DNA from: Phycicoccus jejuensis
Lineage (GTDB): Bacteria > Actinomycetota > Actinomycetes > Actinomycetales > Dermatophilaceae
Reading direction: 5' to 3'
Length of the DNA stretch: 64,000 nt
Assembly (NCBI RefSeq): GCF_000720925.1
Contig: NZ_JOEE01000004.1
Span: 62,001 to 126,000, forward strand
Position 1 is the first letter of the stretch, and each line of letters opens with the position of its first letter. A model generated the notes under the pieces. It did not search any database and had not been told where the DNA came from. It saw nothing but the letters and a program-made list of their open reading frames with translations. Shown in pieces: positions 38,853 to 47,198 of the stretch. Both the position numbers and the translations under genes were made by a program.

Positions 38853-39604
38853 GCGAGCTCGCCGAGGTCGGCGACCACGAGGTCGGCGCCGGCGGCGGTG
38901 AGCGCCTCGGCGCCCGCCCCGCGGTCCACGCCGACGACGAGCGCGACGTCGCCCGCGGCTCCGGCGCGCACGCCGGAGACCGCGTCCTCGACGACGACCG
39001 AGGCGCCGGGCTCCGCCCCGCACACCCGCGCGGCGTGCAGGAAGGTGTCGGGGGCGGGCTTGCCCGCGAGCCCGAGCTCGCGGGCCACGCGCCCGTCGAC
39101 GACCGTGCGGAACCGGTCGGTCAGCCCCGCGGCGTCGAGGACGGCCGGCGCGTTGGCGGAGGACGAGACGACGGCCAGCGGCGTGCCGAGGTCGCGCAGG
39201 CGGTCCAGGAGGGCGACCGAGCCCGGGTACGGGCGCACGCCGTCGCGCTCGAGGACGGTGCGGAAGGCGTCGTTCTTGCGGTTGCCCAGCCCGCAGACGG
39301 TCTCGGCGGAGGGCGGGTCGTCGGGGGAGCCGTGCGGCAGCGTGATGCCGCGCGCCGCGAGGAGGTCGGCGACGCCCTCGTAGCGCGGCTTGCCGTCGAC
39401 GTGGGCGTAGTAGTCGGCGTCCGTATAGGGGGAGGTGTCGGCGCCCTCGAGCCCGGGCCGGGAGGTGTCGACGCCGGCGAGGTACGCGCCGAACATCTCC
39501 GCCCAGGCCGCCATGTGCACCTCGGCGGTCGGCGTCAGCACGCCGTCGAGGTCGAAGAGGACGGCGGCGTACGCGTCCCAGGCCACGCTTCTCGAGCCAG
39601 TCAC
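38849..39604 (-). CDS. HAD-family beta-phosphoglucomutase-like hydrolase
   Basis: This 251-residue HAD protein starts MTGSRSVAWDAYAAVLFDLDGVLTPT, with the DxD nucleophile motif DLDGV. A helical cap follows, then AVVSSSANAPAVLDAAG (motif II) and GKPAPDTFLHAARVCGAEPGASVVVEDAVSGVRAG (motifs III and IV). Coupling to the GH65 phosphorylase strongly suggests beta-phosphoglucomutase. The GTG at 39604 is preferred because TACCGT (39617-39612) ends 7 nt before it. A GTG at 39613 would overlap that box. Confidence 0.87.
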   Translation of the reverse strand: MTGSRSVAWDAYAAVLFDLDGVLTPTAEVHMAAWAEMFGAYLAGVDTSRPGLEGADTSPYTDADYYAHVDGKPRYEGVADLLAARGITLPHGSPDDPPSAETVCGLGNRKNDAFRTVLERDGVRPYPGSVALLDRLRDLGTPLAVVSSSANAPAVLDAAGLTDRFRTVVDGRVARELGLAGKPAPDTFLHAARVCGAEPGASVVVEDAVSGVRAGAAGDVALVVGVDRGAGAEALTAAGADLVVADLGELA

Positions 39605-39611
39605 GGGGACC

Positions 39612-39617
39612 ACGGTA
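39612..39617 (-). promoter_or_regulatory. -10 box TACCGT for HAD-GH65 operon
   Basis: Minus-strand TACCGT ends 7 nt before GTG 39604. It faces the MarR promoter only about 50 bp away. Confidence 0.45.
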
Positions 39618-39663
39618 GGGACACGGGGCCCGGACGGGCGAACGGCGGGCGTGTCGCGTTCGC

Positions 39664-39669
39664 TAGCGT
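39664..39669 (+). promoter_or_regulatory. -10 box TAGCGT for MarR gene
   Basis: TAGCGT ends 6 nt before the GTG at 39676. Confidence 0.45.
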
Positions 39670-39675
39670 TGAGGC

Positions 39676-40191
39676 GTGAGAGAGCCGGTCCGCCTCCCGT
39701 TCGACCCGATCGAGCGGGCGCGCGAGCTGTGGGTGGCGCGGTGGGGCGAGGGGTCGCGGGCGACCTCGATGGCCACCGCGACGTCGGTGATGCGCGTCCA
39801 GCAGCTCCTCCTGGGGCGCTTCGACGCCATCGCCGGGCGGCACGGGCTGACCTTCGCCCGCTACGAGGCGCTCGTCCTCCTCGCGTTCAGCCGGGAGGGT
39901 CGGCTGTCGATGTCCAAGGTCGGCGAGCGGCTCATGGTCCACCCGACGAGCGCGACGAACATCGTCCAGCGCCTCGTCGCCCAGGGCTTCGTCGAGCGGG
40001 TCCCGAACCCCGCCGACCGGCGCGGCGCCTTCGCCGTCATCACCGACAGCGGGCGGGTCGCGATGGAGGCCGTGACGCGCGACCTCGACGAGGCGGACTT
40101 CGGTCTCGCCTCGCTCTCCGAGGAGCAGCACGCCCTCCTGTTCTCCCTGTTGCGGGAGGTACGGGTGGGGTCGCGCGACTTCCTTCCCTGA
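39676..40191 (+). CDS. MarR family transcriptional regulator
   Basis: This 171-residue protein has the MarR winged helix: LTFARYEALVLLAFSREGRLSMSKVGERLMVHPTSATNIVQRLVAQGFVERVPNPADRRGAFAVIT, including the DRR wing. Dimerisation helices flank it. It is transcribed away from the HAD-GH65 operon across 71 bp with back-to-back promoters, so it may regulate that operon and itself. The ligand is unknown. Confidence 0.9.
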   Translation: MREPVRLPFDPIERARELWVARWGEGSRATSMATATSVMRVQQLLLGRFDAIAGRHGLTFARYEALVLLAFSREGRLSMSKVGERLMVHPTSATNIVQRLVAQGFVERVPNPADRRGAFAVITDSGRVAMEAVTRDLDEADFGLASLSEEQHALLFSLLREVRVGSRDFLP

Positions 40192-40298
40192 GAACCGGGG
40201 ATTTGTCCGGACCCCTCGGCGTTTGTCATCGTGGAGAGATCGCCCTGCGCCCGACCGACCCGGTGCGGGGCGTCCCCGGACCCGAAGGAACCCTCTCG

Positions 40299-41000
40299 AT
40301 GCTCAGGACACTCACGCGGGTGGCCGGCGCCCTCGCCGCCCTCGTCGGGCTCGCCCTCACGGCGACCGGCGTGTGGTTCGCCGCCGCCCTCGGTGGCAGT
40401 GGCACCGCCGAGTTCACCGCCAAGCCCGCCCCGGGCGCCCCGGTCGTCATCACCCCCGACGTGCTCAACCGCGTCGATGCCGACGTGCGCGTCAGCGCCA
40501 CCCCGTCCCGCGGGGCGTCGCTCTGGATGGCCCGCGCCAACCCCTCCGACGCCTCGGCCGTCATCGGCGAGGGCCGTCACGTCGAGGTGACCGGCGTGTC
40601 CGTCCGGGACTGGGCCCTGCTGACCGCGGCCCGCGGCAGCGGTGAGCCGGCGACGCCGGGCGCCGCCGACCTCTGGCGGCAGCAGGACGACGCCGACGGT
40701 CCGGTCGCCCTGACCGTCGAGCAGGCGGACGCGCCCGAGAGCGTCGTCATCGCCGCCGACGGCGGCTCGGTCGAGCAGGTGACGCTCACGGTCGTCGACA
40801 AGCGCTGGTTCGTCGAGTCGGTCGTCGCCGCCCTCGTCGGGCTCTTCCTCCTCGCCGCCGGCGTCGTCGCCCTCTGGCCGCGTCGCCCCCGCCCGGCACC
40901 GGCCGCACCGTCCGTGCCCGCCCGACCGGCTCCCGGGCCGGACACCGACGAGCAGACCGCCGACGAGCCGACCGCCGACGCCCCGGAGGACGCCCGATGA
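40299..41000 (+). CDS. Conserved two-helix membrane protein
   Basis: This 233-residue protein has an N-terminal membrane helix (about residues 5-30) and an external domain (about 35-175). A second helix (about 178-200, VVAALVGLFLLAAGVVALW) leads to a proline-rich acidic cytoplasmic tail. The external domain is beta-rich and not recognised. The ribosome site gaaggaa precedes ATG 40299. It overlaps the next, lipoprotein, gene by four bases, so the two products probably act together at the membrane. Confidence 0.7.
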   Translation: MLRTLTRVAGALAALVGLALTATGVWFAAALGGSGTAEFTAKPAPGAPVVITPDVLNRVDADVRVSATPSRGASLWMARANPSDASAVIGEGRHVEVTGVSVRDWALLTAARGSGEPATPGAADLWRQQDDADGPVALTVEQADAPESVVIAADGGSVEQVTLTVVDKRWFVESVVAALVGLFLLAAGVVALWPRRPRPAPAAPSVPARPAPGPDTDEQTADEPTADAPEDAR

Positions 41001-42022
41001 CCCGCCACCCCCTGTCCGTCCGGCCCCGTCGCCGGACCGCCCTCGCGGCCGCGGCGCTCGGCCTGGCGCTCGCGACCACCGGCTGCGGTGCCACCGACGC
41101 GCTCGTCGGTGTCCACCCCGCGCCGGCGGAGCAGCCCGCGTCCGCCCCGCTCGACGAGGACGGCGCGACCGTCATCGCGACGCGCCTGCTCTCCGCCGCC
41201 GCGGCCGACGCAGCGACGAAGGGCGACGCCGGCCACGACGCCCGCGCGAAGGTCCTCGCGGGCGACGCCCTGACGATGGCCGACAACACCGCCGCCCGTG
41301 GGGCCGCGCCAGCCGCCGCGACCGACCTCGCGAAGCAGCCCGAGCCGTCCGTGCTCGCGCAGTCGCGGGGCCGCGAGTGGCCGCGCGCCATCCTCGCCAC
41401 CACCCTCGACGAGGCGACCTCCACCCAGTCGCTGCACGTCATGGTCTCGCGCGAGCCGGACCAGCCGTACCGCATCGAGGCCTCGGTGCCGATGCTCGCC
41501 GGCTCGCGCCTGCCCAGCCTCGGCTCGCAGGGCGCGGGCGCCCCGTTCGTCGACGTCACGGACGGCGAGGGCCTCGTCATGTCACCCGAGAAGGCCTACG
41601 GCGCCTACGCCGCCGCGCTCGGCCGGCCCGCCCCGAAGAAGGCGCCCGCCGGCGTCACCACCGCCGACCCCTTCGGCCAGGCGCTCGAGGCCTCGGCGGC
41701 CGTGCAGGCCAAGGCGCTCGGCAAGCTCGCGACGCTCGAGCAGGCCCACGAGCCCGTGCTCGACGACGCGCTCGCCTTCCGGCTCGCCGACGGCGGCGTC
41801 GTGACCTTCGGCATGATGCGGCGCACCGACACCATCACCGTCGGCTCCGGGGCCAAGGAGCTCGTCCTGCCCTCGCGCTACTCGGGGCTCGTCGGGAAGA
41901 AGAAGGTGACCCGCGACCTGCGCCTCACGAGCCTGGAGCCGGTCGTCCTCGTCGTGCCGACCGAGGGCGAGGTGGCCGCCATCGGCGCCACCGAGCTCCT
42001 CGTCTCCGGGAAGGGTCGCTGA
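40997..42022 (+). CDS. Putative lipoprotein of unknown function
   Basis: This 341-residue protein has an arginine-rich n-region, a hydrophobic stretch and a lipobox LATTGC (Cys about residue 34), so it is probably a lipid-anchored external protein. The mature part contains ILATTLDEATSTQSLHVMVSREPDQPYRIEASVPMLAG and a long beta-rich C-terminus. I recognise no enzyme motif. The ATGA overlap with the preceding membrane protein gene implies coupled translation. Confidence 0.75.
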   Translation: MTRHPLSVRPRRRTALAAAALGLALATTGCGATDALVGVHPAPAEQPASAPLDEDGATVIATRLLSAAAADAATKGDAGHDARAKVLAGDALTMADNTAARGAAPAAATDLAKQPEPSVLAQSRGREWPRAILATTLDEATSTQSLHVMVSREPDQPYRIEASVPMLAGSRLPSLGSQGAGAPFVDVTDGEGLVMSPEKAYGAYAAALGRPAPKKAPAGVTTADPFGQALEASAAVQAKALGKLATLEQAHEPVLDDALAFRLADGGVVTFGMMRRTDTITVGSGAKELVLPSRYSGLVGKKKVTRDLRLTSLEPVVLVVPTEGEVAAIGATELLVSGKGR

Positions 42023-42065
42023 CCCCGGTCCCGCGCGAGGGCCCGAGGTGCGCGAGAATCCGACC

Positions 42066-43061
42066 ATGACGCAGACTCCCGACCCCGCCGGCGCCCGGGG
42101 CGCCGTCGACCTGTCCGCCGTGGCGGCGATGACGACCCCCGGCGCCGCCACCGCCGGCGCGGCCGCACCCGCCGCGCCGGTGCCCGGGCCGCCGGCCCCC
42201 GCCGGGCGCGCGATCCCGGACGGCCTCGTCGTCGAGGTCACGCCGGCCACGCTCCAGCAGGCCCTGACCCGCACGGTCAACGTCGCCGGGCTGCTCGTCC
42301 TGTGGTCCTCGGGCCACCCGCAGACGCGGCAGCTCATCGACACGGTCGCGGCGGTCGCCGCCCGGCAGGAGGGGCGTGTCCTCGTCCTCACCGCCGACCT
42401 CACCGGCCACCCGGAGCTGCTCCAGGCCTTCCAGCCGCTGCTCGTGCAAGCCTTCGGCCAGCCGACCGTGCCGGCCACCTTCGGGCTGCTCCAGGGCCAG
42501 CCGGTCCCGCTCTTCCCCGGCATCGCCGACGAGGGCCAGGTCGCGCAGGCCGTCGAGCAGCTGCTGCAGGCCGCGGTGCAGAACGGCATCACCGGTCGCG
42601 TCGACCTCGGCCCGCTCCCCGAGGGCGCCGAGGCCGAGGAGGAGGCGCTCTCGCCGCTCCACGAGGCGGCGTACGAGGCCATCGAGCGGGGTGACCTCAC
42701 GGCGGCCGCGCAGGCCTACGAGCAGGCGATCGCCGCGGACGCCTCCGACGACGACGCGCGCCTCGGGCTCGCGCAGGTGCGGCTCATGGAGCGCACCCAG
42801 GGTGTCGACCTGAACGCCGCCCGCGCGGCGGCCGCGGCCGACCCGTCCGACGTCGAGGCCGCCTGCGTCGTCGCCGACCTCGACGTCCTCGGCGGTCACG
42901 TCGAGGACGCCTTCACCCGCCTCGTCGACCTCGTGCGCACGAGCGCGGGGGAGGAGCGCGACCGCGCCCGCACCCACCTCCTCGGGCTCTTCGACGTCGT
43001 CGGCCCGCAGGACGAGCGGGTGCGCAAGGGGCGCACCGCGCTCATGAGCGCCCTCTTCTGA
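42066..43061 (+). CDS. YbbN/CnoX-like co-chaperone (thioredoxin-like plus TPR)
   Basis: This 331-residue protein has a thioredoxin-like domain (about residues 55-170), where the usual CxxC is replaced: the active-site region reads VLWSSGHPQTRQLI, as in YbbN relatives without redox activity. A helical TPR-type C-terminal domain follows (AAYEAIERGDLTAAAQAYEQAIAADASDDDARLGLAQVRLM and onward). An alanine/proline-rich N-terminal linker precedes them. Members hold client proteins for DnaK or GroEL. It ends 2 bp before the next gene. Confidence 0.85.
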   Translation: MTQTPDPAGARGAVDLSAVAAMTTPGAATAGAAAPAAPVPGPPAPAGRAIPDGLVVEVTPATLQQALTRTVNVAGLLVLWSSGHPQTRQLIDTVAAVAARQEGRVLVLTADLTGHPELLQAFQPLLVQAFGQPTVPATFGLLQGQPVPLFPGIADEGQVAQAVEQLLQAAVQNGITGRVDLGPLPEGAEAEEEALSPLHEAAYEAIERGDLTAAAQAYEQAIAADASDDDARLGLAQVRLMERTQGVDLNAARAAAAADPSDVEAACVVADLDVLGGHVEDAFTRLVDLVRTSAGEERDRARTHLLGLFDVVGPQDERVRKGRTALMSALF

Positions 43062-43063
43062 CG

Positions 43064-44116
43064 GTGCCCGTCGTCGTCTCCGGCGAGACCCTCGAGCTCG
43101 TCCACGACACCGACGACGCCACGCTCACCGGGGTCTCGCTCGACTGCGACCCCGCCGTGCCCGGGCCGCGGGAGTTCACGGCGGTCCCCGGCGGCTGGCG
43201 GCTCGTCCTGCCCCGGCCCGCCCTCGGGCGCGTCGAGTACCGGCTCGCGCTGCGCCGGGGTGAGGAGACCGAGGTCGTCTGCGACCCCGCCAACCCGCTG
43301 CGCGTCGGCACCGCGTTCGGCGACCGGTCGGTGCTCGAGCTGCCCGGCTACGCGCCGCCGTGGTGGCTCGACGCCCCCGTGGCCCCGGGGCGGATGTCGC
43401 CGATGGCCGTCGCGGGCGAGACCGCCGACGACGTGCCCGTCACCGTGTGGACCCCCGAGCGGCTCGCCGACGACGAGCCCGCGCCGCTGCTCCTCGTGCA
43501 CGACGGGCCCGAGTACGACCTGCTCGCCGGGATGACGCGCTACTCCGGCGCGCTCGTCGAGGCGGGCGTCCTCCCGCCGCACCGCGTCGCGCTGGCGCAC
43601 CCGGTCCTGCGCGACGCGTGGTACTCCGGCTCGCCGGGCTACCTGCGCACGGTCGCCGAGGCCGGTCTCGACCGAATCGCGGCGGCGCACCCCGTCTCGG
43701 CGCCGGTCGTCGTCGTCGGTGCCAGCCTCGGCGGCCTGACGGCGCTGCTGCTGGCCCTCGCCGCGGCCCCGCGCGTGGGTGGGGTTCTCGCGCAGTCGGG
43801 CTCGTTCTTCCAGGTCCGGCACGACGAGTCCGAGAGCGGCTTCCGGTACTTCGGCCGCATCTCGCGCGCGGTCCAGGCAGTCCTCGACACCCGGCACGCG
43901 GAGCACCCGCTCGTCGTCGGGATGACGTGCGGCGCGCTCGAGGAGAACGCCGCGAACAACCGCGACATGGCCGCGGCCCTGGCCCGCGCCGGCCACGACG
44001 TGCGCCACCGCGAGGTCGACGACCTGCACTCGTACACGGCGTGGCGCGATGCGCTCGACCCCACGCTCACCGACGTCCTGCGGACGGTGTGGTGCTCGGA
44101 GGGCGAGCGGCCCTGA
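43064..44116 (+). CDS. Esterase, enterochelin-esterase-like alpha/beta hydrolase
   Basis: This 350-residue protein has an N-terminal beta-sandwich domain of about 110 residues and a C-terminal alpha/beta hydrolase. The nucleophile is in VVVGASLGGLTALLLAL and the catalytic His in DDLHSYTAWRDAL, as in Fes/IroE and other D-esterases. LLLVHDGPEYDLLAG carries the oxyanion strand. The GTG at 43064 lies directly after the YbbN stop. No siderophore genes are close, so the substrate is open. It begins a run of two esterases and an ATP-grasp gene. Confidence 0.83.
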   Translation: MPVVVSGETLELVHDTDDATLTGVSLDCDPAVPGPREFTAVPGGWRLVLPRPALGRVEYRLALRRGEETEVVCDPANPLRVGTAFGDRSVLELPGYAPPWWLDAPVAPGRMSPMAVAGETADDVPVTVWTPERLADDEPAPLLLVHDGPEYDLLAGMTRYSGALVEAGVLPPHRVALAHPVLRDAWYSGSPGYLRTVAEAGLDRIAAAHPVSAPVVVVGASLGGLTALLLALAAAPRVGGVLAQSGSFFQVRHDESESGFRYFGRISRAVQAVLDTRHAEHPLVVGMTCGALEENAANNRDMAAALARAGHDVRHREVDDLHSYTAWRDALDPTLTDVLRTVWCSEGERP

Positions 44117-44124
44117 CGCCCGGC

Positions 44125-44130
44125 TAGGGT
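44125..44130 (+). promoter_or_regulatory. -10 box TAGGGT for second esterase gene
   Basis: TAGGGT ends 8 nt before the ATG at 44139, indicating a promoter between the two esterase genes. Confidence 0.45.
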
Positions 44131-44138
44131 CGGGGCGC

Positions 44139-44885
44139 ATGGAGCAGCGCAGCGTCCGGCTCGGGGTCCCCGGTCACGACGCCGACCTCGAGGTCGTGCG
44201 GTACGGCCACTGGGGGCGGCCGGTCCTCCTCTTTCCGTCCGAGGCCGGCGCGGCGCGCGACGCCGAGGGCAACGGGATGCTCGACACGGTCCGCCCGCTC
44301 GTCGACGCCGGCCGGGTCAGCCTCTTCTGCGTCGACTCCCTCGACGGCTGGTCCTGGTCCGACACCTCGCTGCCGACCGAGGAGCGCGCCCGCCGCGCCG
44401 GCGCGTACACGGCGTGGCTCTCGGAGGCGGTCCTGCCGTGGGTGCAGGGCGAGAGCGGCGGCTCGTCGGAGGTCGTGGCGGTCGGGCCGTCGATGGGCGC
44501 GTACCACGCCGTGCACCTCGCGCTGACCCGCGCCGACGTCGTGCCCCTCGCCATCGGGCTCTCGGGCAACTACGACCCGACGACGTGGAACGGCTGGGGC
44601 GAGGTCGGCGACGCGACGTACTTCGCGAACCCGTCGGCCTACGTCGCGCACGCCGGCGGCGACCACCTCGACTGGCTGCGCGCGCGGGTGTCCATCCTCC
44701 TCGTCGTCGGGCAGGGGCCGTTCGAGGTCTCACCGACGCGGTCGCTGCCCGCCACCCACGAGTTCGCGAACGTGCTGTCCGGCAAGGGGATCCGCCACGA
44801 GCTCGATGTCTGGGGCCACGACAGCGCCCACGACTGGCCGTGGTGGTCCCGCCAGCTCGCCCACCACCTGCCCCGCTTCACCTGA
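44139..44885 (+). CDS. Esterase family alpha/beta hydrolase
   Basis: This 248-residue protein is a compact alpha/beta hydrolase. VLLFPSEAGAARDAEGNGM carries the oxyanion loop, VAVGPSMGAYHAVHLAL holds the nucleophile serine, and WGHDSAHDWPWWSRQL the catalytic histidine. It resembles the S-formylglutathione/putative esterase group. It is 15 bp upstream of the ATP-grasp gene and probably cotranscribed with it. Confidence 0.83.
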   Translation: MEQRSVRLGVPGHDADLEVVRYGHWGRPVLLFPSEAGAARDAEGNGMLDTVRPLVDAGRVSLFCVDSLDGWSWSDTSLPTEERARRAGAYTAWLSEAVLPWVQGESGGSSEVVAVGPSMGAYHAVHLALTRADVVPLAIGLSGNYDPTTWNGWGEVGDATYFANPSAYVAHAGGDHLDWLRARVSILLVVGQGPFEVSPTRSLPATHEFANVLSGKGIRHELDVWGHDSAHDWPWWSRQLAHHLPRFT

Positions 44886-44900
44886 CGAAGGGACCTCGCC

Positions 44901-46169
44901 GTGACCGACCCGACCGACCACCCCGTCGGCCTCCTGCTCGGCGCCGAGCAGGACTGGCCGACCGCGTTCGAGGCGCTCGCCGCCCGGCTGGGCGTGCTCA
45001 CCGCGCCCGACGGCTCGCGGCACACGCTCTCGACCGAGCGGATGACGATCGAGCCGTTCAACCTGCGCGACCGGGCGCGCCACGAGCTCGTCATCGACCG
45101 GCTCGCGCACTGGTACTACCACCCGCGCGAGTGGCTCAAGAAGGCCGCGCTCATGGACGACGTCTACCTGCTCAACAGCCCGTTCACCTTCCAGTCGATG
45201 GAGAAGCACTCGGCGTACTGCGCGCTCATGCGGCTCGGGATGAACGTGCCCGAGACGGTGCTCGTGCCGTACAAGAACCCCGTCGACAATGCCCGCTGGG
45301 CCTTCACCTCGGCGAAGTACAACCGCCCGTTCGACCTCGACGAGATCGCCGACTCGCTCGGCTACCCGCTCTACATGAAGCCCTTCGACGGCGGTGGCTG
45401 GCGCGGCGTCTCGCAGGTCCGCGACCGCGAGGACCTGCACCGGGCGTACGACGACTCCGGCGAGATGCTCATGCACCTGCAGGCCTCGGTGCCCGACTAC
45501 GAGCACTTCGTCCGGACCCTGACCATCGGCCCCGAGACGATGGCGATGAAGTTCCGCCCCGAGGAGCCGATGCACGAGCGCTACGCCGTCGTCCACGACT
45601 TCCTCTCCGACGAGGTCGGTCGCGAGGTCCTCACGGTGAGCCAGACCGTCAACGCGTTCTTCCGGTGGGAGTTCAACTCCTGCGAGATGCTCGTCAAGGA
45701 CGGGGTCGTCTACCCCATCGACTACGCGAACGCCTGCCCCGACGTCGCCGTCACGTCGCTGCACTACTACTTCCCGTGGGCGATGACGGCGCTGCTGCGC
45801 TGGACGACGTTCTGCACCGTGACCGGGCGCTCGCCGCGTCCGCACATCGACACCGCCCCGTGGTTCGCCGTGGCCGACGACGAGGTGCTCGACCACCAGG
45901 GGCGCCTGGCTGCCTACCAGACCCTGGCCGACGACCACTTCGAGGCCGAGCGCTACCGCGCCTTCTGCGACTCGACGCTGGCGCACGTCCCCGAGATGGT
46001 CCTCGAGTGGGTCGGCTCCGAGGACTTCCACCGGATGCTCGTCTCGACCGTGCAGCAGACCTACCCGCCGCAGGAGTGGGAGCGCTTCGACGCCCACTTC
46101 ACGGGGCTGATCGGGCTGTGGCTCTCGGACGAGCAGGTGCGGCTCACGACGGGTCCGGCGGCGGGCTGA
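44901..46169 (+). CDS. ATP-grasp family protein of unknown substrate
   Basis: This 422-residue protein has ATP-grasp features: GYPLYMKPFDGGGWRGVSQVRDREDL (the glycine-rich loop and lysine), LMHLQASVPDYEHFVRTLTIGPETMAMKF, and the metal-binding C-terminal strand KDGVVYPIDYANACPD. The N-terminal region (HWYYHPREWLKKAALMDDVYLLNSPFTFQSMEKHSAYCALMRLG) is a likely pre-ATP domain. ATP-grasp enzymes form carboxylate-amine or -thiol bonds. Here the acceptor is unknown, and the two upstream esterases may act on the same product. Confidence 0.78.
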   Translation: MTDPTDHPVGLLLGAEQDWPTAFEALAARLGVLTAPDGSRHTLSTERMTIEPFNLRDRARHELVIDRLAHWYYHPREWLKKAALMDDVYLLNSPFTFQSMEKHSAYCALMRLGMNVPETVLVPYKNPVDNARWAFTSAKYNRPFDLDEIADSLGYPLYMKPFDGGGWRGVSQVRDREDLHRAYDDSGEMLMHLQASVPDYEHFVRTLTIGPETMAMKFRPEEPMHERYAVVHDFLSDEVGREVLTVSQTVNAFFRWEFNSCEMLVKDGVVYPIDYANACPDVAVTSLHYYFPWAMTALLRWTTFCTVTGRSPRPHIDTAPWFAVADDEVLDHQGRLAAYQTLADDHFEAERYRAFCDSTLAHVPEMVLEWVGSEDFHRMLVSTVQQTYPPQEWERFDAHFTGLIGLWLSDEQVRLTTGPAAG

Positions 46170-46203
46170 GCTCCCGCCGGCGGCGCAGCTCGGCCAGCGT
46201 GGC

Positions 46204-46485
46204 TCACGCCCGCAGCCGGCGCACCGACGCGAGAGGGAGGAGGGCGAGGAAGAGGAACGCGGACTCGCGCCATCGGCCGAGCACGAGGAACACGACGAGC
46301 GCGACCGGCAGGGGCGCGAAGACGGCGAGATCGAGCACCATCCGACGGCGCAGGACCCGGGTCGGTGTCGGCGGTACGTAGAACGGCGAGCCCGGCGGCG
46401 CGACCGGCCAGGTCCTCGGGTCCCCCGAGAGAGGTTCCACGGCGACCACCCACTGCGCCCGACCGTACGCCCGTGGGGGCGCCAC
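46204..46485 (-). CDS. Small membrane protein, hypothetical
   Basis: This 93-residue protein has a proline-rich N-terminus (WPVAPPGSPFYVPPTPTRVLRRRM) and one or two membrane segments (about residues 50-66 and 72-86), ending with basic residues. The function is unrecognised. The start could be ATG 46485 or GTG 46440. It is divergent from the DUF1697 gene. Confidence 0.5.
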   Translation of the reverse strand: MAPPRAYGRAQWVVAVEPLSGDPRTWPVAPPGSPFYVPPTPTRVLRRRMVLDLAVFAPLPVALVVFLVLGRWRESAFLFLALLPLASVRRLRA

Positions 46486-46513
46486 GTCGCCCTGCCGCGG
46501 CGCGTGACGGGCC

Positions 46514-46519
46514 TAGGGT
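46514..46519 (+). promoter_or_regulatory. -10 box TAGGGT for DUF1697 gene
   Basis: TAGGGT ends 7 nt before ATG 46527. Confidence 0.45.
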
Positions 46520-46526
46520 GGGCGCC

Positions 46527-47060
46527 ATGAGCACCCGGGTGGGGTTCCTGCGGGCCGTCAACGTCGGCCGGCGTCGCGTCGCGATGAGCCGCGTGGTCGC
46601 CGTGTGCGAGGGCCTCGGGTACGAGGACGTCTGGACGTACGTCAACAGCGGCAACGTCGTGCTCGACGCGACGGGTACCCGGGCGGCGGTCGAGCGAGCG
46701 GTGCAGACGGCGCTCGAGGAGGAGCTCGGGTTCGAGTGCTCGACGTTCGTCCGGACGCCGACGCAGCTGCACGCGGTGCTGGAGGACCGGCCGTTCGAGG
46801 TCGCCGACGGCGACACGCACTTCGTGACGTTCCTGCGCTCGGCGCCGTCCGCCGCGGACGGCGGGGCGCTCGAGGCCCTCTCGAACAAGTTCGACACCAT
46901 CGTCGTCCGGGGGAGCGACGTGCACTGGCGGATGCGGGGCAAGTCGACCGACTCCCGTCTGGTGACGCGCGACTGGGAGCGCATCCTCGGCCCGGCGAGC
47001 AGCACGAGCCGCAACGTCACGATGCTGACCAAGCTCGTCGCGAAGATCGACGCCCGCTGA
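46527..47060 (+). CDS. DUF1697 family protein
   Basis: This 177-residue protein starts STRVGFLRAVNVGRRRVAMSRVVAVCEGLGYEDVWTYVNSGNVVLDA, the defining DUF1697 pattern. It ends WERILGPASSTSRNVTMLTKLVAKI. The family is widespread, structurally an alpha/beta sandwich, and has no established activity. A dense repeat region follows the stop codon. Confidence 0.88.
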   Translation: MSTRVGFLRAVNVGRRRVAMSRVVAVCEGLGYEDVWTYVNSGNVVLDATGTRAAVERAVQTALEEELGFECSTFVRTPTQLHAVLEDRPFEVADGDTHFVTFLRSAPSAADGGALEALSNKFDTIVVRGSDVHWRMRGKSTDSRLVTRDWERILGPASSTSRNVTMLTKLVAKIDAR

Positions 47061-47075
47061 CCACCACGCCGCCGT

Positions 47076-47113
47076 CACCTCGCCCTGCCGCCCCCACCTC
47101 GTCCTGCCGCCCT
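47076..47113 (-). repeat. Two inverted copies of a 19-bp repeat
   Basis: cacctcgccctgccgcccc (47076-47094) and cacctcgtcctgccgccct (47095-47113) are adjacent 19-bp units. They read as degenerate reverse complements of the four direct units that follow at 47123. Confidence 0.7.
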
Positions 47114-47122
47114 GTCAGGGCG

Positions 47123-47198
47123 CCCCGGCACGGCGACATCACCCCGGCACGGCGAGGGGGCACCGGCACGGCGAGGTCGCCCCGGCACGGCGCGAGAC
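47123..47198 (+). repeat. Four tandem 19-bp repeats
   Basis: Units begin at 47123, 47142, 47161 and 47180, exactly 19 bp apart. They share the core ccccggcacggcga (one substitution in unit 3, one in unit 4), followed by five variable bases. There is no spacer of CRISPR type. Confidence 0.8.

Noticed and set aside
43064..46169. RiPP graspetide cluster based on ATP-grasp plus hydrolases
   Set aside because: No short precursor-like gene with repeated Thr/Asp/Glu/Lys core motifs was found around it, so the system is left unassigned.
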